A stretch of DNA of 64,000 nucleotides from Suillus spraguei (lineage: Eukaryota > Basidiomycota > Agaricomycetes > Boletales > Suillaceae). Of this stretch, positions 43,753 to 54,280 are shown in pieces (within the stretch, counting starts at the first letter, position 1; each line of letters opens with the position of its first letter). The stretch lies in contig JABCPU010000043.1 in NCBI GenBank assembly GCA_016800925.1, forward strand, positions 62,001-126,000. Reading direction: 5' to 3'. Position numbers and translations under genes: made by a program. The notes beneath the pieces are model-generated. The model was not told the origin of the DNA. It worked only from the letters and a program-made list of their open reading frames with translations, and made no database searches.

Positions 43753-46610
43753 ATGAATAACAATCTCCATGTCATTGTCCGTGATGGGCAGGTTTATACC
43801 TCTCTCACCACACACTCCCTTCCCGATGTCATACCTCATGAGCCTCCTTGGGATCCTCGCGAAGACTACGATAGTTCTCCCGATGATAGTAATATGCCAC
43901 TCACTACTCGCTGGGCGTACGGAGCTCGTCCGTGGTTTCCCCTTGTACCTTTGAACCCTAGCTTCAATGGGCCGATCTTTGGATGCCTCAACCACTCCAG
44001 GTTTTCCCTCCTCACAGAGGTAGATACATCGGGAAGGCACATTCTCCACTGTGATATTCGGGCAAAATGGGTCGACTTAGAGCAGAAACTGCTCTGGTGC
44101 CAGGAACGTTTGGGTGCTGGGCTATTGATTCCATGGGGGACTAAACTTCCATGCCCTCCGACTACCTATGGGTACCAACGGTGGCATACAGACGTTAACC
44201 TTGCCAAAAAGATTGCAATAAGGTCGCGCGATGCATTTCTATGTAAGTCAACCAGTTTATTCATCATTCATGATGCCTGATGGATTTCCAGTAATTGCTG
44301 CCACCTGCTTGTGGTACATCATGACTCGTCGATACCAAGGTGCCAATCAGTGGACGGCTATCTTAATGAGCGACCCCCAACGTCCCATACCCGCTGAATG
44401 GGTTCTTAAGTTGTTGCACTCATTCGTTGGAGATCTGACGACAAACGTGCCACGTACGGGAGCCTTGATCTCTTCCATTCACTGTCCTTGGCAAGTTCAA
44501 TTGCCCATGTTTGAGAAATTCTCGCTTCCAATTTGGGTCCATGTTTCTGGGGATACTTCTGCCGCCGTCGATTTTACCTTGCGTCATTATATCCCGTCTC
44601 CGGCAGCTATCACCCATGCGACCGAGGCAGTCCAATGCAAGCAGACGCCTGACACTTGGGGTCAACCGGACGATAGTGCGTGGGGTCAACCAGAGGACAA
44701 CACTCAGAGTGTCCTTAACTGGGACGATAGCATCCTTGGATGGGGTCAGAACAGTGGGGCACAGCCCGTGTCTGATGTTCCCGAGGCACATGCGGACTCT
44801 CTGTTCCCAGTCTCCCAACCCCACTCTAGACAGAAGCAAGGAGAAGACTTCAAGGCATTCTTTGCGCAGCGCTGTCAGGAGAACCAGAGGAAAGAGGAGA
44901 TGGAAACGCCAGCTCAACAGCAGTCGCGTCAGAGTCATGAGCGGGCAGCCATGAACCACAGCATCCCCGGCAAATCCAGCACAGTTGTGGTGTTTGAATG
45001 GCAACCTAATGACGACTTTGGCGGTTTTCGTCAATGCATCCGTCTCACAAAGGCTGAGATACCAATGACTTGGATGTCATATAGCAAATCTACCAGGGTA
45101 TATGACTCGTTCTGTAATGAGTGGGATTTGTGCGATGCATTGGATCTTACCAGCATCCCCGATGGCGATTGGGAGGAAGATGATTTCCCGCCTGCGCCTG
45201 CTCCTGCTGAACCCACCCCTGCTCCCCCTGCCCCTCCACCACCCTTGTCCAGTTTCTTGAAAGACATTGAAGCCTACTTCGGTCATTATGAGGTTGCACC
45301 CTCAACGCAATACACTCGTAGTGTTGAGCGATTTGTCTCGATTTTGCATTTTCATCTCAGATTTCACCTTGCAGCATCCACCACTACACCCTGAGGCAGA
45401 TCGACTACATTCGATGATTGGGCTCGCAAGACACAGTGGACTCACTTATGCAGACTCATCGGCGACAACCCCATGGATATCACGTCAATTCCAGATGCAC
45501 AGAAGGATGTCATCACATGTTTTATAGGTTACCTCGTCACCCTCCCTCAAACTCAGTTGTCAGACATCCCGCCTGATCTCTGGGATCTAGGACCTGACTG
45601 GTCCCTGTCAGACTCGAACGCACACATTCGAGTTTCCTTTGTGCAACAACCCAATTAGCGGCTCTACATCATCGAGTCACTATCGTCAAATCTGGTGCCC
45701 TGGAAACTGGCAGTTCCCGACGCTATTACGGCTGTGATGTGCCTCTGGCATGACTGGGGCTCAGATATCACCAAGATCACGTGTAACCTCATGGAAAAAG
45801 GAATCGCTATAAAGATGTTGCAGCCAATCTCAGTTCCACCTCGCGCTCAACGCCCACTTACAGAACTCCACACATACTCGCTCGGACACATCTTCCCCCC
45901 CGAGGATCGCAGGCTCGCCCGTTTTAGGCCAGTTTTTGCTGACTACATCGTGTATGAGCAGCACCGTCACGAGTTCCTGAACCAGCCTCGCGCAAGAGTG
46001 GCACTTCTTCATGGTGGCCTCATATGGCGGCTGGCTTTACATAGTCTTGGGTTTGATGTTCTCCCCTCCGTTCTCGATGGCATTTCATGGGAAGCGGTAC
46101 TGTTTGGCCTCATGCTGGACATTAATGGCCAGACTTATTTCGATGATGAGCTGTCAGAAGAGGAGATAGATTTCATGTGCGGGACGTATTATCTGCATAC
46201 CAGTGAGTTTCTCTCATTTACATCGACGACAGAGGTGCTTATGTTTGAATAATCTAGACGACAGGAATGTTGAAATCGTCTCCTGGTGGCCCAGGCCCCA
46301 GGCCTGGGCTGCCTCAGGACTAAATGTGGGGTTCTGGTCCAGTCGATGTGAATCCTGGTTCCAGTTACGCCTGGGCAACATTCGACAGGGCATTTCATGA
46401 GAGCGACATAAATTCACTAATGATGCTAACGGTCCAATGACTGGCTCGCAGTGGAAAGGCTCACTCAAATTCAATGCGGGCACCAGCAAAATGATGAAAA
46501 ACGTCAACGCGGCATCTTGCAGTTTTCTTGCCACCAAAGCAAGCGGTAAGAATAAATTGGTTGTTACTTGTGCATCTCTAATCTCCTGCTCAGCTTTTAC
46601 AGAGAATTAG
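43753..46610 (+). pseudogene. Unnamed agaricomycete protein (WWPRPQAWAASGLN family), three in-frame stops
   Basis: ATG 43753 (MNNNLHVIVRDGQVYTSL). Clear intron 44243-44291 joins SRDAFL to IAATCLWYIM. N-terminal globular region to about residue 280; Trp/Asn/Asp-Gln low-complexity linker (TWGQPDDSAWGQPED); Pro-rich run APAPAEPTPAPPAPPPP; then FDDWARKTQWTHLCRLIG, PWKLAVPDAITAVMCLWHDW, LLHGGLIWRLALHSLG, YFDDELSEEEIDFMCGTYY and, after an intron ending GACGACAG, SWWPRPQAWAASGLNVGFW and WKGSLKFNAGTSKMMKNV. The order matches a large unnamed agaricomycete family. Stops: TGA 45392-45394, TAG 45656-45658, TGA 46398-46400; each is one C to T from CGA or CAG. It lies between the nested cassette and the right CACTA TIR, opposite in strand to the transposase. 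Confidence 0.72.
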
Positions 46611-46639
46611 CACTAGCCTGTATACAAGTTGAAATGATT

Positions 46640-47346
46640 TTGTAAGTACATTCATTCACCTCGAGAAATCACCGGTATCTGACTATGTCATGCAGGATTG
46701 ATTTTCTATTTCACTCTACTACATAGATTCACGTACATCTACTATACCATTTGAATAAGAGTGCGTTAACGCACTTGTATATATAAGTCATCGTCTAGTC
46801 CCCTAATCGTTAACGCGTGTTTCTAACCGAAAGGCATCGCTTGTGTCTATAACTTATCGTCTAGTCCCCTAATATTTAGCATCTCAAACTCAAGTGGGCG
46901 ATGACGTTGTAAGTGGGCGATGATTCAGCCGTGAGTGGGCGATTGTCGGGCGATCGGTTTTATCTAGAGATAAAACTTGATGATTTATTTTCACATTTTA
47001 TTGTCAGGGGGTATTTTGAATTTTAACGCCCGTCTAAATGACGGTCTAAACTTCATACATGAGCAGATGTTCAGTCACGTGCTAAGATTGAAGTTTTTTC
47101 GAGTCTTAAATGTGAAGTTTCATTTCGAAGTTTATGCCAGCATTAAAGATATATTTATATTTCTTGTTGTCATTGACATTCAGACAGTAAGAAAATGTTC
47201 GCTGATACTTTATATTTCTCTTGTCATGCAAGACCTCTAACATTTGAAATTTTACATCCGCTAAGACGACAACCTAAATATTAAATATTATCTTGACATT
47301 TCGCACGACATTCAAACCAGTCTTAAATATTCGGATCCCCGATGTG
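46640..47346 (-). repeat. Right TIR of the CACTA-like element
   Basis: Inverted partner of 29062-29770. It contains an extra duplicated block (GGGGACTAGACGATGACTTA and GTGCGTTAACGCAC at 46761) not present in the left TIR. Flanked on the right by AGA. Confidence 0.9.
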
Positions 47347-47349
47347 AGA

Positions 47350-47530
47350 GCTGATGAGTACCCAGAGGAGCGGAGCAGCCGTAGATTAGTCATTCGCGGA
47401 GAGTCCATCGGACTTTCAAGTTGTTCTCACTTATGGGAACAAACCTTTCAATATGCAACGTCCACATCCGGTGTACTGGAAGTCAACCAAGGAATCAAGG
47501 CCAGAGAGTCATATTGTTGAGTTGCCTTAA
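47350..47530 (+). repeat. Segment partly duplicated at 49250-49320
   Basis: GCGGAGCAGC followed by TAGATTAGTCATTC(G/A)CGGAG and CATC/CATT GAcTTTC is shared with 49256-49315. It appears to be an exon or flank of the membrane-protein gene fragments nearby. No complete gene. Confidence 0.45.
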
Positions 47531-47589
47531 CTTTCATACCGCTGCTGATTATGGCTGCCTTAGCTTCCTTGCAATGGACGCGCCCGTTG

Positions 47590-47648
47590 ATTTTCTCCGG
47601 CCCTCGGCTCAACTGTAGTCTACAGTTGAGCCAAGGACCGGAGAAAAT
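47590..47648. repeat. Strong hairpin (29-bp arms, no loop)
   Basis: ATTTTCTCCGG..CT.GGCTC followed by AACTGTAG, then its reverse complement ending CCGGAGAAAAT; two mismatches in 29 bp. No poly-T tail beside it, and it lies between membrane-protein fragments. Confidence 0.75.
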
Positions 47649-47767
47649 ATTCAGTAGACTCAACTAATGGAGATGCCTAAAATTTCCATATCTCGAAGGC
47701 ACCAAGTTCCAACATTTGATGGCAGCATCAAAGGTTCGGACAAAACAGAGTTCTTCTACTCGCTGGA

Positions 47768-48091
47768 TTGCTTATGGCAACCACATTTGACGCCACTCAT
47801 TGTATGGCTTGGTTTCTTGCCTTCCCCACATACCGAGAACAGGTGCTATGGCCCATCAGTACCATCGCTATAACTCTCATACCTTGGCTTTGTTTTCTTG
47901 CGAATTTCATAAGCAATTTAGTGCTGACAGGTGTGGGTCATGTATTTGGCGTGATGATTTTGATATCTATCATGTTCTATATCACAGCTCGTACCGTCCT
48001 CTTGGTACTTAGTATGTTCACCACTTTGGGCAAACTTCCTCCTGATGCATACAAGGCGGTTATGTGGACTAGTTTAGTGCCGCACTTATAG
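47768..48091 (+). pseudogene. C-terminal fragment of a fungal multi-pass membrane protein
   Basis: Reads FDATHCMAWFLAFPTYREQV, LWPISTIAITLIPWLCFLAN, then hydrophobic segments around FGVMILISIMFYITARTVLL and the ending LPPDAYKAVMWTSLVPHL before TAG/TAA. The aromatic TM, TAR..LL, LPP.AY..V.W....PH(L/I) ending is common in a family of uncharacterised fungal membrane proteins. No upstream exons form a complete protein, so I treat it as a fragment. Confidence 0.5.
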
Positions 48092-49338
48092 TCCTTGTTT
48101 ACTGTGCTCGAGGTACACATCATACTTTTGTAATGATATTCAGATGTGGCATTTTCATTTTTGTGGTCGACGATGGAACTTACATGAATCGTTTCAAGTA
48201 TAACCCGTACTTATGATATTTAGAGCCGATAAAGCACCCTGGTCAGTACATATTCAGGAGAACAGAGTTGCAGCTGCGGGAATCCTTGTTCGATCTCCGA
48301 GTCAGCAGACACTAGAAAGCCCAATAAAGTAGCGCAGATCAGTAGACATATTAGAGTACAATATTCGCACAACTTAGGTCATTTTGACTACCCAAAATAC
48401 TCCACCTGTGCTTGTTTCCTGAGGGCCAATAACACGCCCTTATTTCCTCTTGTTGGAAGTATCGGTGGCATCAGATCTTCTGGTGACAAAAACCCTAAGT
48501 AAGCGGCGGCTGCGCCTGGCCCTGGTTTGTAAACTTTTTATAGAATGTAAGCGCTTGGTTTTCTTCCTCTTGCTCTCGCTTTTTGCTCTGGAAAAGTTCT
48601 CGCACGCCAGGGAGATCTTTCGCGCGGCCAAAGTACCTGACATTTTATCAGCGACAACTTCATGAGGTGGATTAAAACCTGAAAGGACGTACTTGTATCA
48701 TTTTGTTCCAGGTACCTCCTTCCCATCATCATCAAGCATGGCTACATTCCGGCGGTACTTGGCACCTCCCAGCGTAATAATCTAGTTTTCCCAATGTCGC
48801 TTCTCTCGCATCAATTTGTTGATCTCATCGTTTACATCTCGAACTTCATAGTTGATCAAACCAGCTATTGGCAAAGACTCATGTCAGCTCATTCAAATTC
48901 TCCTCTGGAATGACGCACCATCCTGAATCTTGGACACTATCCGACTTAGCTCCTTCAGAATTTCTCCTCTCCACCGCTCACACTCCCTTGGGTTTTTCAG
49001 GCGCTCCCCATTTTCGGATGACGATCTGCATGCGTCCCGAGGCCAAGTTCAGCCGCTTGGGCTTCTCGGAAATGGTACACATGGATTGTGCTTTCTCTTC
49101 ATTGCGAGCCTAGTGATGACAACGGTATTTAGTGAAATTTACAAGACATTCATCTTGTTGCCCACCATACTTGAATATAAAACTCCAAGGTAAAGTGATG
49201 ATGTACAAATTGCACAATGTCGTCAATTGGCCTTTGATGCGAAAGTTACTTAGAAGCGGAGCAGCTGTATGTACTAGATTAGTCATTCACGGAGGATCCA
49301 TTGATCTTTCTGCGTAAACCTCTTCACCACGGCATAAC
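48092..49338. other. No supported gene
   Basis: Short frames on both strands without family signatures; some may be decayed exons of the membrane-protein gene. Confidence 0.4.
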
Positions 49339-49743
49339 ATGTATTTCCGCCTCATTAAAATCCTTGAGGCTCACGGCCAACCTATATATAAACACGCGCC
49401 AGATCCAAGGCTTACGCGAACCTTTGCATGTGCGACTCTAGTCAGTATTTCCTGGCAAACCATCCTGTCATATCTCTGGCTCTTGCCCCGCATCCCCTCC
49501 TTGCCTGCTATTCAAGCAGCCTTACGCTCGTTTAGCACTCGGTTGTGGAAGGTATACTATATACCTCATATCATCCTCGATTTGATTTCCTATTTCTTAC
49601 ATTCCCTCATGCCAGGAGTCACTTGGACGAACATAGCTGTTCCGTCTGACTACATGCCAACGGCTCTCTGTACGTCATCGAACAATACAGTGCACTTCCT
49701 GGAGATTCCTCAGATGAGAGTAAGTCGCATCGGCATTTTCTAA
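49339..49743 (+). CDS. Hydrophobic open frame, possible membrane-protein exon
   Basis: 134 codons with several hydrophobic stretches (ATLVSISWQTILSYLWLLP, YIPHIILDLISYFLHSLMPG). Its last ~120 bp (ACATGCCAACGGCTCTCTGT to GGCATTTTCTAAATCC) are repeated at 51740-51850 in front of SDR copy 2, so the end is part of the SDR segmental duplication. Not recognised. Confidence 0.3.
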   Translation: MYFRLIKILEAHGQPIYKHAPDPRLTRTFACATLVSISWQTILSYLWLLPRIPSLPAIQAALRSFSTRLWKVYYIPHIILDLISYFLHSLMPGVTWTNIAVPSDYMPTALCTSSNNTVHFLEIPQMRVSRIGIF

Positions 49744-49789
49744 ATCCTGCCACATTCACGATTGAGTCCAATGTCCTCCAAAGTAAGTA

Positions 49790-50866
49790 CTATGCGTCAG
49801 CTGTACTGCTGAAGTAAACGTTTTCCGACCACGATTCGTATTTATCCATAGTTTCAGTCAGACTCCTTGCCTTCTCTCTCCCGACTCTAACCGCATTCCT
49901 GTGCAACGGAAATCTTAGCGGTGGATCATCTAGGTGAGTAAGCTTCTCAATGACCACCACCGCCTTGTCAGTGTCTCCGTCAGCTAGACCTGAAGTCATA
50001 AATTGGCGCATTTCAGAACCAAGTAGCTCTGGGTCTGCATATGCTGGATGTTGAGGAACAAGTTGCATATTGTCCTTGAAAATTTGCGTTCGGAATGCAC
50101 CTGGTTCGATTATGGTAATCTATTTGACATTAGCTCAAGTTCCATCTTAAGACTAAATTGACTAAACCTGGATGTTCCAACCCGTGTCCAGTTCTTGTGC
50201 AAGACTCTCGCTGAATCCTTCCAATGCTGGAGATCCGGTTTGAAAAATCTTTATGGCCTTAGACAAAGGCGCTTACCCTGTTTACTGTTACCAGAGCTTG
50301 TTAGTGAGCATTGAAGTCATGCACGGCCATGTTCACTCACGATGCGGAATAGTAGGACGTTGCAGCTCTTCCACGCAAGCCCAATATAGAGGAAACCTGC
50401 AACAATCTTCCTCCGATAGGTTTGTTCACTTCCCTGAACATTCGAATAGCCTCCCTTGTGACATTTGATGAGCCCCAGAAGTTCACTTCAAAGATCTGGC
50501 GAGCGTCTTCGTCGCTTGTAGACTCCATCTCTCCGATAATAGCGATACCCGCATTATTGAACACAACATCAATACGTCCGAACACCTCTTTGGCTTTTGC
50601 AAAGGCGGCAGCGACCTCCGAGGCTTTGACGACATCCGTCTGGACGATCAGCAATTGGGAAGACGAATACTGTCCGGCAAGATCTGAAATGGCTTCTTTG
50701 CGGCGTAGAGTTGCGACCACCCTATTTCCGTTCTTCAAGAGGAGTTCTGTCATGGAGCGACCGAATCCCGACGACGACCCAGTGACTTGCAATGTTTTGT
50801 CAATTCTCGAAGCTCGATCACAGAAAATATTAAGAACTTACCTAGCCAGACCTTTGATTCTGCCAT
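49790..50866 (-). CDS. Short-chain dehydrogenase/reductase, copy 1
   Basis: Classical SDR (NAD(P)H-dependent oxidoreductase, Rossmann fold); substrate unknown. 288 residues from five exons: 50842-50866, 50341-50785, 50277-50284 (8-nt microexon), 50168-50226, 49790-50119. MAESKVWL joins VTGSSSGFGRSMTELLLKNG (cofactor motif TGSSSGFG), then NNAGIAIIGE (NNAG), then YYSASKQALEGFSESLAQEL, where the Tyr and Lys of the YxxxK active site are separated by an intron; then ITIIEPGAFRT and the C-terminal YESWSENVYFSSTADA. All borders are GT-AG and the total is a multiple of three. No damage is seen, so probably functional. Related to fungal oxidoreductases annotated loosely as NAD(P)-binding proteins. Confidence 0.92.
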
Positions 50867-50928
50867 GATTTTGTTGTGGAGATGCAATTTGCAAGCGATG
50901 ATAAGCGATCGGTGATATCAGAGTTGGC

Positions 50929-50936
50929 TTTATATA
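50929..50936 (-). promoter_or_regulatory. TATA-like box of SDR copy 1
   Basis: TATATAAA on the minus strand, about 65 bp before the ATG, within GTATATAAAGCCAACTCTGA. The same block occurs before copies 2 and 3. Confidence 0.5.
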
Positions 50937-51892
50937 CAAGCGATTACTCAGTTCAAAATCGGACGGGGTCTTCAGCGAAGGCCTCCTCAGTCAGCATGAC
51001 TTTCATTTACTTTGTGATGACCTTCTGACGGGCGGATATGGTTCGGATAATGCCAGTTTGTGAGCTTTAACGATGCAGTCGGGACTCGGGGAAGAAGATG
51101 CCGGATGAACCTGCTCAGCCAATCAGTTCATTTCATCATATGCACCTTTTAAATCTGTTCGATATCCGTGTGCCAGCAGCGAGGCAGCTTGCTGGCAGTA
51201 CTCATATGATATTACATAAAAAGGTACTAATTACGTATTTACGGCACTGCCAATTACACATTTTCACCTCCGCGATGCGGCCCGTTATTCCCAGGTAGCA
51301 AGATGGCGCAGCTGGATATTTATCGCTTGTGTCTTCCTCTTTTATGCAAGCTGGCCTCTTCGCCAGTCAGAATGATCAAACCTCTCAACAAAATTCAAGT
51401 TTACGAGCAAACAGGAACACTACGCAAGACTGGTGGACGAGTTTGACGCTATTGATGAAGACCTGGCACCATTTTCTAATCTGTCTGGCCTACCGTTTCG
51501 AAGGAGGATAGTTCAAGTAGGTCTGATTTTCTCTCCACTGTGGTACTGTGATTTTTATTTTGCAGGTCAGTGAAATTCCGCCTATTCATTTGATTTGCAT
51601 CATAGGTCGCAAAGAGCACCTTCATCGACATTTTGAGTAGCGAGCGAGGACATAGAGCAATGGGGTTTATAAGTATGCTGGAAAATTTTTAAGATATGGT
51701 GTGTTTGATCTGTCCTTTCCACCTATTCCTTCTGTTCACACTCCATCTGACCACACGCCAAACACTCTCTGTATGTCATCAAACAGTACAGTGCACTTCC
51801 TAGAGATCCCTTGGATGACAGCAAATCGCATTGGCATTTTCTAAATCCTACCACATTCACGATTGTGTCCAATATGTCCTCCAAAGTAAGCA

Positions 51893-52972
51893 CTACGCAT
51901 CAGCTGTACTGCTGAAGTAGACGCTTTCCGACCACGATTCGTATTTATCCATAATTTCAGTCAGACTCTTTGACTTCTCTCTTCCCGCTCTGACTGCATT
52001 CCTGTGCAACGGAAATCTTACGGGTGGGTCATCTAGGTGAGTGAGCTTCTCAATGACCACCACCGCCTTGTCAGTGTCTCCGTCATGCAGACCTGAAGTC
52101 ATAAATTGGCGCATCGTAGAAGCAGGTAGCTCTGGGTCTGCATATGCTGGATGTTGAGGAACAACTTGCATGTTGCCTCCAAGCATCCCCGTTCGGAATG
52201 GACCTGGTTCGATTATGGTAATCTATTTGACATGAGCTCGATTTCGATCTTAAGACTAAATTGACTAAACCTGTATGTTCCAAGCCGGGTCCAGTTCTTG
52301 TGCAAGACTCTCGCTGAATCCTTCCAGTGCTTGAGATCCGGGTTGAGAAAGTTATATGGCCTTAGACAAAGACGCTTACCATGTTTACTGTTGTTAGAAG
52401 TAGTTGTTGGTGAGCATTGAAATCACGCATGACCATGTTCACTCACGATGCGGAATAGTAGGACGTTGCAGCTCTTCCACGCAAGCCCAACGAAGAAGAA
52501 ACCTGCAATAATCTTCCTCCGATAGGTTTGTTCACTTCCCTGAACATACGAATAGCCTCCCTTGTGACATTTGATGAGCCCCAAAAGTTCACTTCGAAGA
52601 TCTGACGAGCGTCCTCGTCGCTCGTAGACTCCATCTCTCCGACAATAGCGATACCCGCATTATTGAATACAACATCAATACGTCCAAACACCTCTTTGGC
52701 TTTTGCAAATGCAGCAGCGACCTCCGAGGCTTTTACGACATCCGTCTGGACGATCAGCAATTGGGAAGATGGATACTGTTCGGCAAGATCGGAGAGGGCT
52801 TCTTTGCGGCGTAGAGTTGCGACCACCCTATTTCCGTTCTTCAAGAGGAGTTCTGTCATGGAGCGACCGAATCCTGACGACGATCCAGTAACTTGTAATC
52901 TTTTGTCAATTCTCGAACCCCGATCTGAGCAAATATCGATAACTTACCTAGCCAAACCTTTGATTCTGCCAT
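51893..52972 (-). CDS. Short-chain dehydrogenase/reductase, copy 2
   Basis: Paralogue of the gene at 49790-50866 with the same five-exon plan, including the 8-nt microexon (52380-52387, giving SASKHALEGF). Cofactor motif TGSSSGFG and NNAGIAIVGE are present. Differences are concentrated in the last exon (GPFRTGMLGGNMQVVPQ, PASTMRQFMTSGLHDG), which suggests altered substrate or partner specificity or relaxed constraint. It is 1.03 kb upstream of copy 1's start and in the same orientation: a tandem duplication. The 3' flank copies sequence from 49640-49790. No stops. Confidence 0.9.
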
Positions 52973-53039
52973 GATTTTGTTGTGGAGATGGGATGCAATT
53001 TACAAGTGATGATAAGGGGTAGATGATATCAGAGCTGGC

Positions 53040-53046
53040 TTTATAT
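53040..53046 (-). promoter_or_regulatory. TATA-like box of SDR copy 2
   Basis: ATATAAA on the minus strand, about 70 bp before the ATG at 52972, in the same sequence context as copies 1 and 3. Confidence 0.45.
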
Positions 53047-53271
53047 CTGTGGCATGACAAGATTACTCAGTTCAAAATCGGACGGGGTCTTCAGCAAAGA
53101 CCTCCTCAGTCAGCATGACTTTCATTTACTTTGTGATGACCTTACTAATTGACTGATGGGCGGAGATGGTTCGCATAATGCTACTTTGTAAGCTTTAATG
53201 ATGCAGTCGGGACTCGGAGGAGAAGATGCCGGATGAACCTGCTCGGCCAATCAGTTCATTCCATCACAAGC

Positions 53272-54127
53272 CAAGAGGTGGGCAAAAGGCAAATCCCGGA
53301 TATAGGGCTCGACATTACTAAACTTGTAAACCTTAATATATAGCCACCCGAAGTTTCAAAACACATATTCTGAGTTTCTCAATAGCGGCCTAAGTTCTTC
53401 GTCAAATCATTAGTTGAGCACAGAAAGTGTGGTATAATCAGTACTATAGAATACATCTAGATACTTATTTTAATAAGAAGTGCGCGTTGGGGCACGCTGA
53501 TAAAGGAACGACAATTTCTAGATGTAATTTTCAGAACATGTGACGCAATAAGTAATACGACGCGTTCTTATGTAATGTCTGATATCTCTCCATCGTCCTA
53601 GCATCATCGGCTTTCACCAAACCATTAGACTAACACTGGCAACCTTCGCATACAGGGAAGGAGAATATACCAGCTTCAGGTTCTCGCTCCCTCAAACGCT
53701 CAGCAACAGCATCTGCAGGACCCACAACATCCAAGCGTGTTCGCACCGCTATCCAACCTCTTCAGACTGCGCGTACTTTACTTGTGTAATCGTTCTGTCA
53801 ATTTTTTTTGCCTTCGCTATCATGTTTTGATCCGGTGAGCTGCTTTTGATCCGTTGATATCCTTCGTAGTGCTTTCATTATGCTTTCTATGCTTTGAATT
53901 CACATACTCGTAGTCTACAAATTGTACTTGCAACTACAATATCACATTTCGTCGTGCTCTCACTTCAATCAGTCGCATTTGACAATGTTCTTTATATTAT
54001 TTTGAAGCCGAGAATAATTACTATATATGGTTAAATTAGCGTGACCATAACGCTGTAACGGTGGTGGTGGTGGCATACGAAGTTTGCCCAGGTTGATATC
54101 AGATATTTGAATTTCCCCTACCTCTTG
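53272..54127. mobile_element. 856-bp non-autonomous hAT-like insertion
   Basis: Flanked by the perfect 8-bp duplication TCACAAGC (53264-53271 and 54128-54135). The ends are CAAGAGGTGGGCAAAAGGCA and, inverted, CAAGAGGTAGGGGAAATTCA; an 8-bp duplication with CARRGGTGGG-type ends is typical of hAT elements. The homologous stretch upstream of SDR copy 1 (about 51118-51150) is continuous, giving a natural empty site. It has no coding frame and contains a GGTGGT microsatellite near 54060. Confidence 0.88.
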
Positions 54128-54135
54128 TCACAAGC

Positions 54136-54280
54136 ATCTTTTAAATCTGTTCGCATATCCGTGCGCCAGCAGCGTTGGCAGCTGGCTGGCAGACTGCAGT
54201 ACTAAAGGTACCAATTACGTATTTACGGCACATGTATCAATCTATGTAGATTTGTGACCAGCCCCAGATCTATGAGGTAT
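54136..54280 (-). repeat. Distal part of SDR upstream duplication
   Basis: CTTTTAAATCTGTTCGCATA, CGTGCGCCAGCAGCG and ACCAATTACGTATTTACGGC match the region upstream of SDR copy 1 (51145-51250) and of copy 3 (63268-63375). It was separated from copy 2 by the hAT-like insertion. Confidence 0.7.

Larger units (their letters stand above)
29062..47346 (-). mobile_element. 18.3-kb CACTA/EnSpm-like transposon with long TIRs and passenger genes
   Basis: Both ends start CACAT(T/C)GGGGATCCGAA inward and are inverted over ~700 bp (29062-29770 and 46640-47346). The 3-bp flank AGA is duplicated on both sides. CAC termini, a 3-bp duplication and an internal Tnp2-type transposase (29812-33313) are the hallmarks of CACTA elements. 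It carries an unnamed agaricomycete gene (43753-46610) and a nested inverted-repeat cassette (33620-43124) with four more genes. A solo Gypsy LTR at 40929-41697 is a later insertion. The transposase and several passengers have in-frame stops, so this copy is unlikely to move by itself. Confidence 0.85.

Noticed and set aside
44420..45034. 204-codon minus-strand frame
   Set aside because: Complement of the WWPRPQ-family gene; no motifs of its own.
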